Below, piece after piece: positions 8,031-17,968 of a stretch of DNA of 64,000 bases (its first letter is position 1; each line of letters starts with the position of its first letter). Location: the NCBI RefSeq assembly GCF_014349155.1, contig NZ_JACSIT010000040.1, positions 62,001-126,000 on the forward strand, in the 5' to 3' direction. The position numbers and the translations under genes were made by a program. The notes under the pieces are model-generated. The model was given only the letters and a program-made list of their open reading frames with translations, was not told the DNA's origin and ran no database searches. This stretch comes from Neolewinella lacunae (GTDB taxonomy: Bacteria; Bacteroidota; Bacteroidia; Chitinophagales; Saprospiraceae).

Positions 8031-8105
8031 TAGGTCGAGACCCTCTGGGTCGTAGAAGAATAAGTCACTGTAATTAGCTGGATCGACCCAGAGGGTCTCA
8101 ACCTA
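8031..8105. repeat. Long inverted repeat after the class IV aminotransferase
   Basis: The 22-nt arms at 8031-8052 and 8084-8105 are complementary at 21 of 22 positions (TAGGTCGAGACCCTCTGGG on the left), with a 31-nt loop. It begins 9 nt after the stop codon, so it may act as a transcription or mRNA-stability signal, though there is no T-run. Confidence 0.75.
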
Positions 8106-8163
8106 GGAAGTCTAGGCCCCTAAAGCGCGTACGGGTTAAACCCATTAGATTAGACAGCCTAAT

Positions 8164-8390
8164 CTTAGTGGTTCAAAAAAAAGCTGCGCAGCAGCTAAGA
8201 ACCAAAAAAAGGCACCAAAAGACTTAGTGTATCCTTAGTGCCCTAAGTGATCTTAGTGGTTCAAAAAAAAAGCTGCGCAGCAGCTAAGAACCAAAAAAAG
8301 GCACCAAAAGACTTAGTGTATCCTTAGTGCCCTAAGTGATCTTAGTGGTTCAAAAAAAAGCTGCGCAGCAGCCAGAACCAAAAAAAAAGC
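8164..8390. repeat. Tandem 88/89-bp repeat downstream of dnaK
   Basis: Two and a half copies start at 8164, 8252 and 8341 with CTTAGTGGTTCAAAAAAA. Each contains the palindrome AGCTGCGCAGCAGCT and AAGAACCAAAAAAAGGCACC. Related AACCACTAAG-type sequence lies at 53990-54075 and 59440-59700. No gene is seen in 8023-8452. Confidence 0.85.
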
Positions 8391-8424
8391 CCGCCAGCTC
8401 CCTTTCAGGAACCAGCGGGCTTTT
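8389..8424 (-). terminator. Bidirectional terminator after dnaK
   Basis: AAAAGCCCGC and GCGGGCTTTT form the outer stem, with internal pairing CAGCTCC/GGAACCAG. A-rich and T-rich flanks on the two sides suit termination in either direction; the nearest gene ending here is dnaK on the minus strand. Confidence 0.8.
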
Positions 8425-8452
8425 GTCTTGCGAGCGAAGCGCTTTACACTAC

Positions 8453-10366
8453 TTATTTGCCTTCGACTTCCTCGAACTCTACGTCCTGGACATCCTCGGC
8501 ACCCTTTCCGGTGCCAGCGCCCGCTCCGGGGTCACCCGCACCCGCGTCGGCAGTGCCTGCGGCCTGCTGGGCCTGGTAGATGTCTTGGCTGGCGGCGTTC
8601 CAGGCGGCGGTCAGGGCCTCGGTAGCGGCATCGATTTTGGCGATGTCTTCGGCCTTGTGGGCGTCGCGGAGGTCGTTGAGCGCCGTTTCGATGGCGGCTT
8701 TTTTGTCGGCCGGGATCTTGTCTCCGAGTTCCTTCAGCTGCTTGTCCGTTTGGAACACGAGCTGATCGGCACCGTTGATTTTCTCCACGCGCTCGCGGGC
8801 CTGGGCGTCGGCGTCGGCGTTGGCCTCGGCTTCTGCTTTCATCCGTTCGATGTCTTCGGCGCTCAGTCCGGTACCGGCTTCGATCTTGATGGTTTGCTCT
8901 TTGCCCGTGCCTTTGTCTTTGGCGGATACTTCCAGCAGGCCGTCGGCATTCAGGTTGAAGGTTACCTCAATCTGGGGTACACCACGGGGTGCGGGCGGAA
9001 TGTCGCCCAAGACGAAGCGACCGATGGGGCGGTTGTCTTTGCTCATCGAGCGCTCACCCTGCAGGACGTGGATTTCCACGCTAGGCTGGTTGTCGCTGGC
9101 CGTAGAGTAGACTTTAGACTTCTTCGCGGGGATGGTCGTGTTGGCTTCAATCACCTTGTCCATCATCCCACCCATTACCTCGATGCCGAGGCTGAGCGGC
9201 GTTACGTCCAGCAGCAGTACGTCTTGTACATCACCGCTCAGTACGCCCCCCTGGATGGCAGCGCCTACGGCTACTACTTCGTCGGGGTTTACGCCTTTGT
9301 TGGGCTTCTTGCCGAAGAATTTCTCTACCGCTTCCTGAATGGCGGGGATGCGGGTGGAGCCGCCTACGAGAATGACTTCATCGATCTCGTCCTTGCTCAG
9401 GCCAGCGTCTTTGAGGGCCTGCGCGCAGGGCTTCAGCGTGCGCTGTACGAGGTCGTCGGCGAGTTGCTCAAACTTGGCGCGGCTGATCTTCACCACCAGG
9501 TGCTTAGGCACCCCGTCCACGGCCGTGATGTACGGCAGGTTGATTTCCGTTTCCTGGCTGCTGGAGAGCTCAATTTTGGCCTTTTCGGAGGCTTCTTTGA
9601 GGCGCTGCAGGGCCATGGGGTCTTTGGTGAGGTCGATGTTTTCCTGGCTTTTGAATTCGCCGGCCAGGTAGTCGATCAACACGCGGTCGAAGTCGTCACC
9701 GCCCAGGTGGGTGTCCCCGTTGGTGGATTTTACTTCGAAGACGCCGTCGCCAAGGTCCAGAATAGAAATATCGAACGTACCGCCACCGAGGTCATACACG
9801 GCGATGGTCATGTCTTTGCTGCGCTTATCGAGGCCGTAGGCCAGGGCCGCAGCGGTAGGCTCGTTGATGATGCGGCGCACCTTCAGGCCCGCCACTTCAC
9901 CGGCCTCCTTGGTGGCCTGGCGCTGGGAGTCATTGAAGTAGGCCGGCACGGTGATGACCGCTTCGGTTACTTCGGAGCCGAGGAAGTCCTCAGCGGTTTT
10001 CTTCATTTTTTGCAGCACCATCGCGCTGATTTCCTGGGGCGTGTAGAGCCGCCCGTCGATGTCAACGCGGGCTACGCCGTTGTCGCCTTTCACAACTTTG
10101 TAGGCCACGCGGTCTACGTCGTTCTTGGCTTCGTCAAAGCGCATCCCCATGAAGCGCTTGATGGATGCTACGGTTCGGGTCGGGTTCGTGATGGCCTGGC
10201 GCTTGGCGGGTTCGCCGATTTTGCGCTCGCCGCCGTCCAGAAATGCTACGATGGAAGGGGTGGTGTTCCGCCCTTCTTCATTATAGATCACGGTGGGCTC
10301 ACTGCCCTCCATTACCGCCACACACGAGTTGGTTGTACCGAGGTCGATACCAATAATCTTGCCCAT
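8453..10366 (-). CDS. dnaK: Molecular chaperone DnaK (Hsp70)
   Basis: A 637-residue Hsp70. The start [18 protein letters not shown] sets the ATPase domain (about residues 1-380; [45 protein letters not shown]). The linker and substrate-binding domain follow ([14 protein letters not shown], then ITVPA-type beta sandwich and helical lid), ending in an Ala/Gly-rich tail and [10 protein letters not shown]. It refolds and protects proteins using ATP with DnaJ and GrpE. Neither co-chaperone gene is adjacent, which is common in Bacteroidota. A longer upstream frame exists but runs through REP-like repeat sequence. I see no CIRCE element upstream. Confidence 0.98.
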   Translation of the reverse strand: MGKIIGIDLGTTNSCVAVMEGSEPTVIYNEEGRNTTPSIVAFLDGGERKIGEPAKRQAITNPTRTVASIKRFMGMRFDEAKNDVDRVAYKVVKGDNGVARVDIDGRLYTPQEISAMVLQKMKKTAEDFLGSEVTEAVITVPAYFNDSQRQATKEAGEVAGLKVRRIINEPTAAALAYGLDKRSKDMTIAVYDLGGGTFDISILDLGDGVFEVKSTNGDTHLGGDDFDRVLIDYLAGEFKSQENIDLTKDPMALQRLKEASEKAKIELSSSQETEINLPYITAVDGVPKHLVVKISRAKFEQLADDLVQRTLKPCAQALKDAGLSKDEIDEVILVGGSTRIPAIQEAVEKFFGKKPNKGVNPDEVVAVGAAIQGGVLSGDVQDVLLLDVTPLSLGIEVMGGMMDKVIEANTTIPAKKSKVYSTASDNQPSVEIHVLQGERSMSKDNRPIGRFVLGDIPPAPRGVPQIEVTFNLNADGLLEVSAKDKGTGKEQTIKIEAGTGLSAEDIERMKAEAEANADADAQARERVEKINGADQLVFQTDKQLKELGDKIPADKKAAIETALNDLRDAHKAEDIAKIDAATEALTAAWNAASQDIYQAQQAAGTADAGAGDPGAGAGTGKGAEDVQDVEFEEVEGK

Positions 10367-10556
10367 ACGATTTACTAATTTTAAGTGGTAGTTAGGGAAA
10401 TATGTCCTCCCCAACAGAGCAATTGCTGTGCCGGAGTGCCGCTTTTTGCCGCCCTTGCCACTTTTACAGCCCAGACTGCTCTTTTTTGCCAGGCCTGCCA
10501 CCCCACGCTCCGTTTCCGGCCAAAATGGCAGCAGCAGGAGGCTTTTTCTGGTTTTT

Positions 10557-10701
10557 GCGCGGTCGCAGGTGCCAGGTAAAGGACGAGGAGCGGGGGAAGT
10601 CCGACTGCCGGGCCTTGCCTTGCTCCTCCCCCTTTGGGGGTTGGGGGGCCAACATTCTCCCCCCTTCGGGGGGTCGGGGGGGAGCACCTGCGGCCGCGCC
10701 C
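10557..10701. repeat. Inverted pair of REP-like elements
   Basis: A plus-oriented box A (10557-10573) and a minus-oriented full element (10620-10701, box A at 10684-10701, with CCCCCCTTCGGGGGG hairpin) face each other between dnaK and crtZ. Together they fill most of the 372-nt divergent intergenic region; the remaining sequence next to dnaK is AT-rich and probably holds its promoter. Confidence 0.82.
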
Positions 10702-10738
10702 TGAACCAAGCGCCCCCCGCATTGTTTTTCCCGGTACT

Positions 10739-11239
10739 ATGATGGTATTACTCTACATCGGCATTGTCTTGGCCACCGTGGCCGGAATGGAATTTGTGGC
10801 CTGGGCCGCACACAAGTACCTGATGCACGGCCTGCTCTGGAACTGGCACGAAGACCACCACCGCCCCCACCACCAGGGCGACGGCTTTTTCGAGAAGAAT
10901 GACCTGTTTTTTCTGGTCTTTGCCATCCCCAGTGCGGCGTCCTACATCATTGGGCTCAACGCGGCGGGCTGGTTTTGGCTCACCTTCGTCGGCATCGGCA
11001 TCAGCATTTACGGCGTCATCTATTTCCTCATCCACGATGTGTACATCCACCGCCGTTTCTCCTGGTTCCGCCACCTGGATAACCGCTACAGCCGCGCCAT
11101 CCTGCGGGCCCACGGCCACCACCACGCGGTAACGGAAAAGGACGGCTGCGAAAGTTTTGGCCTGCTGGTGGTCGACGAAAAGTACTACGGCAAACGCAGC
11201 GACTGGGACCGGCAGCCCAAAGAAGCCACAAAAGCGTAA
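10739..11239 (+). CDS. crtZ: Beta-carotene hydroxylase (fatty acid hydroxylase superfamily)
   Basis: A 166-residue membrane di-iron hydroxylase. The start is the ATG of MMVLLYIG; upstream sequence is REP repeat. Four histidine motifs typical of CrtZ are present in order: [20 protein letters not shown] and HGHHH, with hydrophobic helices between them. CrtZ hydroxylates the ionone rings of beta-carotene to zeaxanthin, the yellow-orange pigment common in marine Bacteroidota. No other carotenoid gene is in the window. A tail-anchored protein of unknown function follows after 23 nt. Confidence 0.92.
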   Translation: MMVLLYIGIVLATVAGMEFVAWAAHKYLMHGLLWNWHEDHHRPHHQGDGFFEKNDLFFLVFAIPSAASYIIGLNAAGWFWLTFVGIGISIYGVIYFLIHDVYIHRRFSWFRHLDNRYSRAILRAHGHHHAVTEKDGCESFGLLVVDEKYYGKRSDWDRQPKEATKA

Positions 11240-11262
11240 TTTAGCCCCCAAAGCCCGGCATT

Positions 11263-11823
11263 ATGGAAGATCGGCTACTGGATAAAATCGCGGAACCCTT
11301 TAATCTGAAGCTCCCGGAGTACTCCTCCATGGAGGAGATGATCGAAGAGGTGCTTCCCGCCGTAGCGAAATACTCAGATCCTACGCTGGACGACGAAGAC
11401 GCCGCCATCTTCAAAACCGACTGGGTATTGATGAGCGACCAGGTCGGCAACACCGCCGTCAGCCTCCACACTTTCCGCCCTTCTGGCGAGATCCGCATCG
11501 CCATTGATGGCGCCATCGAATCGCGCTCTTTTCAAGTCGTGAAAGCCAGGCGCATCATCATGGGCTATAGCCTGAGCCGGGACAGCGTCCTCTACGAACT
11601 GGCCTTCATGGACAGCGATTTCCTGATCCTGCGCCGGCACGGCAACGCCGCCAACCATAAGCAGAAATACGTTTTCTTCTGCTCCGAACCCATTGGCACC
11701 CGCCTGACCTGGGACGAGGCCCTGGAACGACTCGTCGGCAAATACCGCGACAACCAGATGCCCTGGCTGCTGGTGCTGGTCGTTATTTTGGTCCTCGTGG
11801 GTGCGGTCATCTACTTCCGCTAG
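11263..11823 (+). CDS. Tail-anchored protein of unknown function
   Basis: I do not recognise this 186-residue protein. It has an acidic N-terminal helix-rich part (MEDRLLDKIAEPF, SSMEEMIEEVLPAV), a mixed alpha/beta middle, and one C-terminal membrane helix (WLLVLVVILVLVGAVIYF) ending three bases before the stop. That topology places the bulk in the cytoplasm, anchored by its tail. There is no signal peptide and no obvious catalytic motif. It lies 23 nt behind crtZ in the same direction, so the two may be co-transcribed; a link to carotenoids is not shown by the sequence. Confidence 0.75.
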   Translation: MEDRLLDKIAEPFNLKLPEYSSMEEMIEEVLPAVAKYSDPTLDDEDAAIFKTDWVLMSDQVGNTAVSLHTFRPSGEIRIAIDGAIESRSFQVVKARRIIMGYSLSRDSVLYELAFMDSDFLILRRHGNAANHKQKYVFFCSEPIGTRLTWDEALERLVGKYRDNQMPWLLVLVVILVLVGAVIYFR

Positions 11824-11846
11824 CGTACAGGCCCCGTCCCCCCCCA

Positions 11847-12749
11847 TCAGTTTCCAAAAATACCAGCCGCCACACGGAAGGTATTGGCGTGGGCCTCAAT
11901 GATCGTGGCCAGGCGCGTGGAGTAGCCACCGCCCATGCTGACGGCTACGGGCAGTTGCCGGTCTTTACAGGTCTGGAGTACAAAACGGTCGCGCTCGCGG
12001 CAGCCCGCCAGGGTGCAGGAAAGCCGCCCGAGTTTGTCGCTTTCCAGAATATCGACGCCGCTGAGGTAGAAGGCCAGGTCGGGCTGCACCTCGTCGAGCA
12101 CGGCGGGCAAAACACGGTAAAGCTGCTCGAGGTAGGCCGCGTCGCCGGTGCCATCGGGAAAGCCCAGGTCGAGGTCGGAGACCATCTTCCGGGCCGGATA
12201 ATTGCGGGCCCCGTGGAAACTGAGCGTGAAAACACGGGGCTCGTTGGCGAAGATGCTGGCCGTGCCGTTGCCCTGGTGCACGTCCAGGTCAATCACGATG
12301 GCCCGCTGGATTTCCCCGGCGTGGAGCAGTTCCGTGGCCGCAATGGCGATGTCATTGAAAACACAGAATCCTTCGCCCCGGTCGGCAAAGCTGTGGTGCG
12401 TCCCCCCCGCAATGTTGAGGGCAATGCCCTCGCGCCAGGCGTGGCGGGCGCAGTCGAGCGTCCCCTGGGCAATCACCCGGCCGCGCTCGATGAGCTCGGG
12501 GCGCATAGGGAAGCCGATGGCGCGGATTTCCTTGGTGCTGAGCGTTCCGGTCTTGAGCTTGTGCCAGTATTCCGGTGTGTGGGTCCGCAGGATGGCAGCC
12601 TCGGGCAAGGGCGCTGGCGCGAAAAAGTCGTCTTCCGTCACCGTGCCTTCGTACAGCAGTTGCTCCGGCAACAGGCTGTACTTCTCCATCGGGAAGCGGT
12701 GCTGCGCCGGCAGGGAGTAGCGGTAGATGGGGGAGAAGGCGATCTTCAA
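11847..12749 (-). CDS. Histone deacetylase-superfamily deacetylase
   Basis: A 300-residue HDAC/AcuC-type zinc hydrolase. Key motifs are AGGTHHSF (charge-relay His pair), VIDLDVHQGNGTASIF (zinc-binding Asp and His), SLSFHGARNYP-like HxxxFYP loop (here FTLSFHGARNYPA), and YLSGVDILESDKLG with the second zinc Asp, then SMGGGYS. Bacterial members remove acetyl or acyl groups from lysines or polyamines. The start appears to be TTG (MKIAFSP); no nearby ATG gives the conserved N-terminus. The repeat family of 5610-5692 begins right at the start codon, so the 5' end may have been reshaped by it. It is convergent with the preceding gene. Confidence 0.9.
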   Translation of the reverse strand: MKIAFSPIYRYSLPAQHRFPMEKYSLLPEQLLYEGTVTEDDFFAPAPLPEAAILRTHTPEYWHKLKTGTLSTKEIRAIGFPMRPELIERGRVIAQGTLDCARHAWREGIALNIAGGTHHSFADRGEGFCVFNDIAIAATELLHAGEIQRAIVIDLDVHQGNGTASIFANEPRVFTLSFHGARNYPARKMVSDLDLGFPDGTGDAAYLEQLYRVLPAVLDEVQPDLAFYLSGVDILESDKLGRLSCTLAGCRERDRFVLQTCKDRQLPVAVSMGGGYSTRLATIIEAHANTFRVAAGIFGN

Positions 12750-13106
12750 TGAGTGAATGCGTGAATGAGTGAATGAGCGAATGCTGGTGGCAGCAGTGCC
12801 CCATGTGTGCTACAAATTAAACTACTCCTGGTCGCCCTTTTCAAATTTGGAGGTAAAGCATTGAAAATAAACATCTTATAAAATATTTGTTTTCAAAAAG
12901 AAGAAATTCCGGAGGAACAATTCCCCCTGTTACGTGAGGTAGGCCAATAGCTGCGTTCCTGCATACGGCGGTCACGCATTCACTACGCGGCTGCCTACGG
13001 CGGTCACCCATTAAATTCGCTAACACCTATCTCGCCTATCACGTGCGGTAGCCCATTCACTCATTAGCTACGCTGCTGCCTACGGCGGTCACGCATTCAC
13101 TCATTA
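12748..13106. repeat. Intergenic region filled with TAGCTACGCTGCTGCC-type repeats
   Basis: A nearly full copy at 13030-13106 matches 5610-5692. Partial copies are at 12960-13010, and GAATGCGTGAATGAGTG-type sequence at 12748-12786 is in the opposite orientation. Between them (12830-12920) the DNA is AT-rich, with no gene that I can support. Confidence 0.75.
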
Positions 13107-13108
13107 TA

Positions 13109-14665
13109 TCAATTGACCCGCTTAAAAGCATAATCCTTAAACCGCAGGATATTGACGAACTTATTTTCGAAATGATCCAGCGTAGCCTCTTCGAAGTTGG
13201 TGGCGTTGGCGGGCACGCGGGCCACGGGCTCAAAGCGGAAGCGGGTGTGGAGCAGGTCTTCGGGGCTGCGCTCCAGTTCGTGTTGGAAGCGGGTACCGTG
13301 TTGGGCGGCCATGCGCAGGAAGTAGCGCGTTACGTCGTAGCCCACGTAGGCTTCGTCGCGGGGCAGTGCTGCGAAGCGTTCGAAGAAATTCTTGCGGAAG
13401 GCCCGGACGGCAGGATCGAGTTTATCGATGAAGACGCTGGCACTGACGTGGACGTTGTTGCCTTCGTAGTAATCAAAGTTGATCCGGGTGTAATCCATCC
13501 ACTGCGGCAGGCCGTAAACGGCTACCCCGTTGCCGAAATCGTCGCGGGAATTGGAATACAGCAAACGCAGGAAGTTGGCCACGAAAGATTCGTCTTCGTA
13601 GATCGGGACGATGAACACGGTCTTGCGCCCGTTGAGGTAAGGGCTCAGCGTGGCGTTGGGGTTGTTCATCTTCACCACGATTTCTTCGAGGGGCTTCACC
13701 TGGGCGTTGTTGGTCAGGATCTTGTACTCGTCCTGCAGGTAAGCCAGGCGGCTGGCCTGGGCGGCGTCGCCGGAGGTGACGAGCACGATGCGGTCGGCAT
13801 TTTGCGTCTGGTAGGCGTGTTGCAGCAGGGTACGCAGGTGGGTTTCCAGCGTGGGGTTTACCTGGACATAATTGGGGTTGTCCTGGCTGATGTCAGGTGC
13901 TGCGCTGTAGGGGGAAATGAGGACGGTTTCCATCCCCCGGACGGCCTCGGCCAGGGCGGCAACGTTGTCGCGCAGGTAGGGGCCGATGACGAGCTGGGCC
14001 TGGCGGAATTCATTGGTTTTAGCCAGGTCCTTGGTCCGTTCGGGACTGGCCTTGGTATCCTGAACGGTGACGTTGTAGTTGGTACCGTTGCCCTGGGCGC
14101 GCAATTCATCCAGGGCCATGCGGGCACCGCTGTAGAAGTGGAGGGCCCACAGGGAGTTGGGGTCGATGCGGTCTTCGCTGCCGAGGTATCGGTTGGTCAG
14201 GAAGGGCAGGGCGAACTCCACGTTGTAGGCGCTCAGCAAGCGGGAGCCGGACGGGGAAGTTCCCACCTGGGCCACGGGGTTGGCCCCGTTGCTGCCCCCG
14301 GGCGTGGTGGGGTTGGTGCCGGGCGGGGGGACGTAGACCGAGCTGCCGTCTTCCACAATCGGGGGGGTCCGGGTTTCGGAAACGGTGGTCCACTGGACGG
14401 TGTCCATTCGGTCCGTAGGCGCATTTTCTACGTAGATGTAGGTTCCCGTTTCGGGGTCGTACACGCGGCGGCTCTGGATGGGGTCCAACTCCTGCCCATC
14501 ATTCCCGCTGGCCCGGTCATCGGTACGGACGGGGTCCTTGGTCGGCGATACGGCGGGTTTGAGTGCCTCGCAGGAGTAGCTAAGGGCCAGCACAAGCACC
14601 CAGAAAAGGAAGGCGCCAGGCTTATTCCCACTCAATGGTGGCCGGTGGTTTGGTACTGATGTCAT
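13109..14665 (-). CDS. Lipoprotein with type 1 periplasmic-binding fold (LpoA / amino-acid-binding-like)
   Basis: A 518-residue secreted protein. A hydrophobic segment ends in the lipobox ALSYSC (Cys about residue 32), then a low-complexity Pro/Gly/Thr linker to about residue 125, then a Leu/Ile/Val-binding-protein-like domain ([61 protein letters not shown]). Such lipoproteins either bind small ligands or, like LpoA, activate peptidoglycan synthases. The ATG used here overlaps guaA by 44 nt; a TTG at 14635 would give a shorter signal peptide and a 14-nt overlap, and could be the real start. It follows guaA directly, so the two are likely co-transcribed. Confidence 0.78.
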   Translation of the reverse strand: MTSVPNHRPPLSGNKPGAFLFWVLVLALSYSCEALKPAVSPTKDPVRTDDRASGNDGQELDPIQSRRVYDPETGTYIYVENAPTDRMDTVQWTTVSETRTPPIVEDGSSVYVPPPGTNPTTPGGSNGANPVAQVGTSPSGSRLLSAYNVEFALPFLTNRYLGSEDRIDPNSLWALHFYSGARMALDELRAQGNGTNYNVTVQDTKASPERTKDLAKTNEFRQAQLVIGPYLRDNVAALAEAVRGMETVLISPYSAAPDISQDNPNYVQVNPTLETHLRTLLQHAYQTQNADRIVLVTSGDAAQASRLAYLQDEYKILTNNAQVKPLEEIVVKMNNPNATLSPYLNGRKTVFIVPIYEDESFVANFLRLLYSNSRDDFGNGVAVYGLPQWMDYTRINFDYYEGNNVHVSASVFIDKLDPAVRAFRKNFFERFAALPRDEAYVGYDVTRYFLRMAAQHGTRFQHELERSPEDLLHTRFRFEPVARVPANATNFEEATLDHFENKFVNILRFKDYAFKRVN

Positions 14666-16163
14666 AAACGACGCGGTTAATCCCTTTAACATTATTGATG
14701 ATCGAGCTGCTGACGGAGGCCAGGAAATCGTAGGGGAGGTGGCTCCATTCGGCCGTCATTCCGTCGGTGGAAGTTACGGCCCTTAACGCTACGGCTTGCT
14801 CATAAGTGCGTTCATCGCCCATTACGCCGACGGACTGCACGGGCAGCAGGATGGTGCCCGCCTGCCAGACCTGGTCGTAGAGCCCCGCCTCGCGGAGCTT
14901 ATCGATGTAGATCGCATCGGCTTTTTGCAGGAGCGCGACTTTTTCGGGCGTGATGTCCCCCAGAATACGGATGGCCAGGCCAGGCCCGGGGAAGGGATGG
15001 CGTTTGATCAAACGATCGGGCATCCCGAGTTCAGTCCCCACCCGGCGCACTTCGTCTTTGAAGAGGAAACGTAGGGGCTCGACGATTTTGAGCCCCATTT
15101 TGGCGGGCAAACCACCCACGTTGTGGTGGCTTTTGATGGTGACGGAGGGTCCGTGGACGGAGACGCTCTCAATTACGTCGGGGTAGATCGTCCCCTGGGC
15201 GAGGTATTTGATGTTGGTCAGCTGCCTGGCTTCGCGGTCAAATACGTCGATGAAGGTCTTACCAATGGCCTTGCGCTTTGCCTCGGGGTCGGTCAGGCCA
15301 GCCAGGGCGGAGTAAAACTCCTGCCGCGCGTCGATGCCCGTTACGTTGAGGCCCATGCCGGCGTAGCTCACCAGCACTTCGTTGAATTCGTTGTGGCGCA
15401 AAAGACCGTTGTCGATGAAAAAGCAAAACAGCCGGTCCCCGATCGCCTGGTGCAGCAGCATGGCCGCCACCGAACTGTCTACGCCCCCGCTCAGGCCCAG
15501 CAAGACGCGGTCTTCGCCCACCTGCTCGCGCAAACTCGCCACGGTCTCTTCCACGAAATGCGCCGGCGTCCAGCTGCCCGAACACCCCGCAATGTCGATG
15601 ACGAAATTGTGCAAAAGTTGCTTCCCCTCCAGGCTGTGGTAAACCTCGGGGTGAAACTGGATGCAGTAAACGGGCGCACCAAAGGCCCCGGGCTTGCTGC
15701 CGTATGCGGCCACCTCTACGTCGGCCGTACTGGCCAACAACTCGAACTGGTCGGGAATCTCCTTAATGGTGTCGCCGTGAGACATCCACACCTGGCTGCC
15801 CGGTGCCATGCCCGCCAGGAGCCCTTCGCTGCGGTAGATTTTATCCAGGTGGGCCTTGCCGTATTCCCGGCTATCGCTGCGGGCTACCGTACCCCCAAAG
15901 TGCTGGGCCACGTACTGCGCACCGTAGCAAATACCCAAAACGGGGCGCTGCCCGATCAGCGGAGCCAAATCAGGGTGCAGGGCCCGTTCTTCGCGCACGG
16001 AGAAGGGGCTGCCACTCAAGATGACGGCCTTTATCGTGTCGTCCAACGCAGGAACTTTGTTGTAGGGCACGATCTCGCTGTACACGTTGAGCTCGCGGAT
16101 GCGACGGGCAATCAACTGGGTATACTGGCTGCCGAAGTCGAGGATGAGGACTTTTTCCGTCAT
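14622..16163 (-). CDS. guaA: GMP synthase (glutamine-hydrolysing)
   Basis: A 513-residue enzyme converting XMP, ATP and glutamine to GMP. The class I glutamine amidotransferase domain has [18 protein letters not shown], the nucleophile in [10 protein letters not shown] and the His/Glu pair in QFHPEVYHS. The ATP pyrophosphatase P-loop is [14 protein letters not shown]. The C-terminal dimerisation domain has [14 protein letters not shown] and ends in the canonical PPATIEWE. The start is the ATG of [11 protein letters not shown]; the upstream in-frame extension is not conserved in character. The length is standard. A lipoprotein gene overlaps its 3' end. Confidence 0.97.
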   Translation of the reverse strand: MTEKVLILDFGSQYTQLIARRIRELNVYSEIVPYNKVPALDDTIKAVILSGSPFSVREERALHPDLAPLIGQRPVLGICYGAQYVAQHFGGTVARSDSREYGKAHLDKIYRSEGLLAGMAPGSQVWMSHGDTIKEIPDQFELLASTADVEVAAYGSKPGAFGAPVYCIQFHPEVYHSLEGKQLLHNFVIDIAGCSGSWTPAHFVEETVASLREQVGEDRVLLGLSGGVDSSVAAMLLHQAIGDRLFCFFIDNGLLRHNEFNEVLVSYAGMGLNVTGIDARQEFYSALAGLTDPEAKRKAIGKTFIDVFDREARQLTNIKYLAQGTIYPDVIESVSVHGPSVTIKSHHNVGGLPAKMGLKIVEPLRFLFKDEVRRVGTELGMPDRLIKRHPFPGPGLAIRILGDITPEKVALLQKADAIYIDKLREAGLYDQVWQAGTILLPVQSVGVMGDERTYEQAVALRAVTSTDGMTAEWSHLPYDFLASVSSSIINNVKGINRVVYDISTKPPATIEWE

Positions 16164-16264
16164 AGACCGCGAAGGTAGTACCTCCCGGCGGTAGGCAGGT
16201 AGTGTAGGGTCAGAAATTCGGGCGCAGACAAGCTTAGCTGGCCTTGCGGGCACTAATCCGAGCC

Positions 16265-16513
16265 TCAATCCATTTGTTCCTGCCGCTCCCGCTCCCGCTT
16301 GGCTTTCCAGCGGGCATTCTTGCGCTCCAGGTAGGTAGCCGAGCGGTTACTCAACCAAGTGCTGACGAAGCCAAAAACCAGCCAAAACAGGAGGGTGCTG
16401 CCTACGTGCTCAGCGTTCATCTCTACGCCATCGCGGTAATCGATCAACAATAACACTCCGCCCATCCACAGGCCGAAAAGCAGCGATTTGAGGGCGAAGG
16501 CAGCATTCGACAT
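16265..16513 (-). CDS. Small two-helix membrane protein
   Basis: An 82-residue protein of unknown function. Two hydrophobic helices (about residues 6-26 and 38-56, the second as [14 protein letters not shown]) are followed by a strongly basic, charged tail ([18 protein letters not shown]). It lies 101 nt upstream of guaA in the same direction and is divergent from the metal permease gene. Size, topology and a clean ATG make it plausible, but I cannot name a family. Confidence 0.65.
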   Translation of the reverse strand: MSNAAFALKSLLFGLWMGGVLLLIDYRDGVEMNAEHVGSTLLFWLVFGFVSTWLSNRSATYLERKNARWKAKRERERQEQMD

Positions 16514-16578
16514 AAACTAAGGTTGTACGTAAAACAAAAAAATATCTCCCAAGATAAGGCCAAGCGGGCAAAAAAATT

Positions 16579-16594
16579 GTTAGACCAATCTAAC
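16579..16594. promoter_or_regulatory. Candidate metalloregulator operator (GTTAGA-N4-TCTAAC)
   Basis: A perfect 6+6 inverted repeat, GTTAGACCAATCTAAC, 24 nt before the ATG of a metal permease that itself carries a DtxR-like domain. A second inverted repeat, TATCTCCCAAGATA, is at 16543-16556. The arrangement suggests autoregulation by metal, but this is inference: no consensus for this clade is known to me. Confidence 0.5.
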
Positions 16595-16618
16595 TTCACC
16601 CCAAATCTACGGGACCGC

Positions 16619-17887
16619 ATGAGCGAAGCATCCTTATTCGAAATTCTTTCCGAGGTCTGGGCCTTGCGCGCCATCGTTGCCAGCAGCATGGTTGGCCTGA
16701 TGTGCGGCGTACTGGGCTGCTTCATCGTCCTCAGGAACATGTCGTTGGTGGGCGACGCCCTGGCCCACGCTATTCTGCCCGGCGTGGTGGTGGCCTACAT
16801 GATTGCGGGCTACAGTACTTTGGCCTTTTTCAGCGGGGCCGTGGCGGCGGGTTTGCTCACGGCCTTTGGCATCACCTGGATCCAGCAGCGGGTAAAAACC
16901 AAGAATGACGCGGCAGTAGGCATCGTCTTTACCTCCATGTTTTCCCTCGGCGTCATCCTGATCAGCCGCATCAGCCGGGAGGATGGGGTGCACCTGGACT
17001 TAAAAGACTTCCTCTTTGGCTACGCCCTCGGCGTTTCGGATACGGATCTGCTGCTCACGGCGCTGGTGATGGTCTACGTTCTGCTCTCCGTCGTGGTGTT
17101 TTACCGCTACTTGTTTGCGGCGACCTTCCAATCGGTGGTTGCCGAAACGATGGGGATTCCCGTCCGGCTGTTGCACTATTTTCTCATGCTGCTGCTCAGC
17201 TTTGCGGTGGTGGCGAGCTTACAGACCGTGGGGGTCATTCTGGTGGTGGCCATGCTGATTACGCCGGCGGCCACGGCCTTGCTGCTGGCCCAGCGTTTGC
17301 AGGCGGTGCTGGTCATTGCCGGCTTCATCGGCATGCTTTCGGCCATCGTAGGAATGGTCGTGGCCGTGTGGCTGAACACGCCGCCCGGACCGGCCATGGC
17401 TCTGGTGGCCACGGGCATCTACGCTCTCACGGTGGTTTTTGCCCCCACCCGGGGGATGCTGGCCCGGGCCTACTTTCGCTACCAGCGCAATCAGCTGACC
17501 CTGCGCGAAGACATCCTCAAGCGGGTCTACGGCCAAAATCAGCAACTGCAGCAGGCCGACGCCCAGGCCATCCGCTCCGAACTCGACCTCAGCGACCGGC
17601 AATGGCAACGGCAACTGACCACCCTGCGCGGCAAAGGACTACTGGAAAAGGCCGACTTAAACCTCACCGACGGCGGAAAACTCCTGGCCCTCCGCCTCAT
17701 CCGCGCCCACCGCCTCTGGGAGACTTACCTCAATCAGGAAGTGGGCCTTACCCCCGACCAGATCCACGAAGAAGCCGAACGCCTCGAGCACCTGCTCACC
17801 GAGGAAATGCTCGATCGCGTCGACGCCGAACTGGGGTATCCCGAGACGGACCCCCACGGTTCCGTCATCCCCGGCAAAGAAGTTTGA
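16619..17887 (+). CDS. Metal ABC transporter permease fused to a DtxR/MntR-like regulator domain
   Basis: A 422-residue protein with start at MSEASLFEIL. Residues 1 to about 285 form the multi-helix permease of ZnuB/MntB/TroC transporters (MCGVLGCFIVLRNMSLVGDALAHAILPG, of which the SLVGDALAHA segment is the family signature, and LQTVGVILVVAMLITPAA). Residues about 300-422 are a DtxR-type repressor: a winged helix (LDLSDRQWQRQLTTL, GLLEKA), then HRLWETYL, HEEAERLEH and LGYPETDPHGSVIP, which carry the metal-ligand pattern of MntR/IdeR. Such fusions occur in some Bacteroidota. No ATPase or substrate-binding protein gene is adjacent, so the partner subunits must be encoded elsewhere. Mn, Fe or Zn are the likely substrates. 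Confidence 0.88.
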   Translation: MSEASLFEILSEVWALRAIVASSMVGLMCGVLGCFIVLRNMSLVGDALAHAILPGVVVAYMIAGYSTLAFFSGAVAAGLLTAFGITWIQQRVKTKNDAAVGIVFTSMFSLGVILISRISREDGVHLDLKDFLFGYALGVSDTDLLLTALVMVYVLLSVVVFYRYLFAATFQSVVAETMGIPVRLLHYFLMLLLSFAVVASLQTVGVILVVAMLITPAATALLLAQRLQAVLVIAGFIGMLSAIVGMVVAVWLNTPPGPAMALVATGIYALTVVFAPTRGMLARAYFRYQRNQLTLREDILKRVYGQNQQLQQADAQAIRSELDLSDRQWQRQLTTLRGKGLLEKADLNLTDGGKLLALRLIRAHRLWETYLNQEVGLTPDQIHEEAERLEHLLTEEMLDRVDAELGYPETDPHGSVIPGKEV

Positions 17888-17965
17888 GGGCGCGCCCGCA
17901 GGTGCCGGGGGGAGGACGACGGGCATTGCTCCACATCCCGCCACTTTGCACCTGCGGCCGCGCCC
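17888..17965. repeat. Facing pair of REP-like elements between convergent genes
   Basis: Box A in plus orientation (17888-17906) starts at the very next base after the permease stop codon. An inverted box A (17948-17965) ends 3 nt before the cysE stop. The arms can pair across a 41-nt loop, so the pair may serve as a shared transcript end. Confidence 0.8.
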
Positions 17966-17968
17966 ACC

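Noticed and set aside
8336-10378. 680-residue plus-strand ORF opposite dnaK
   Set aside because: It is the antisense shadow of a clear, motif-complete DnaK; high GC keeps the opposite frame open.
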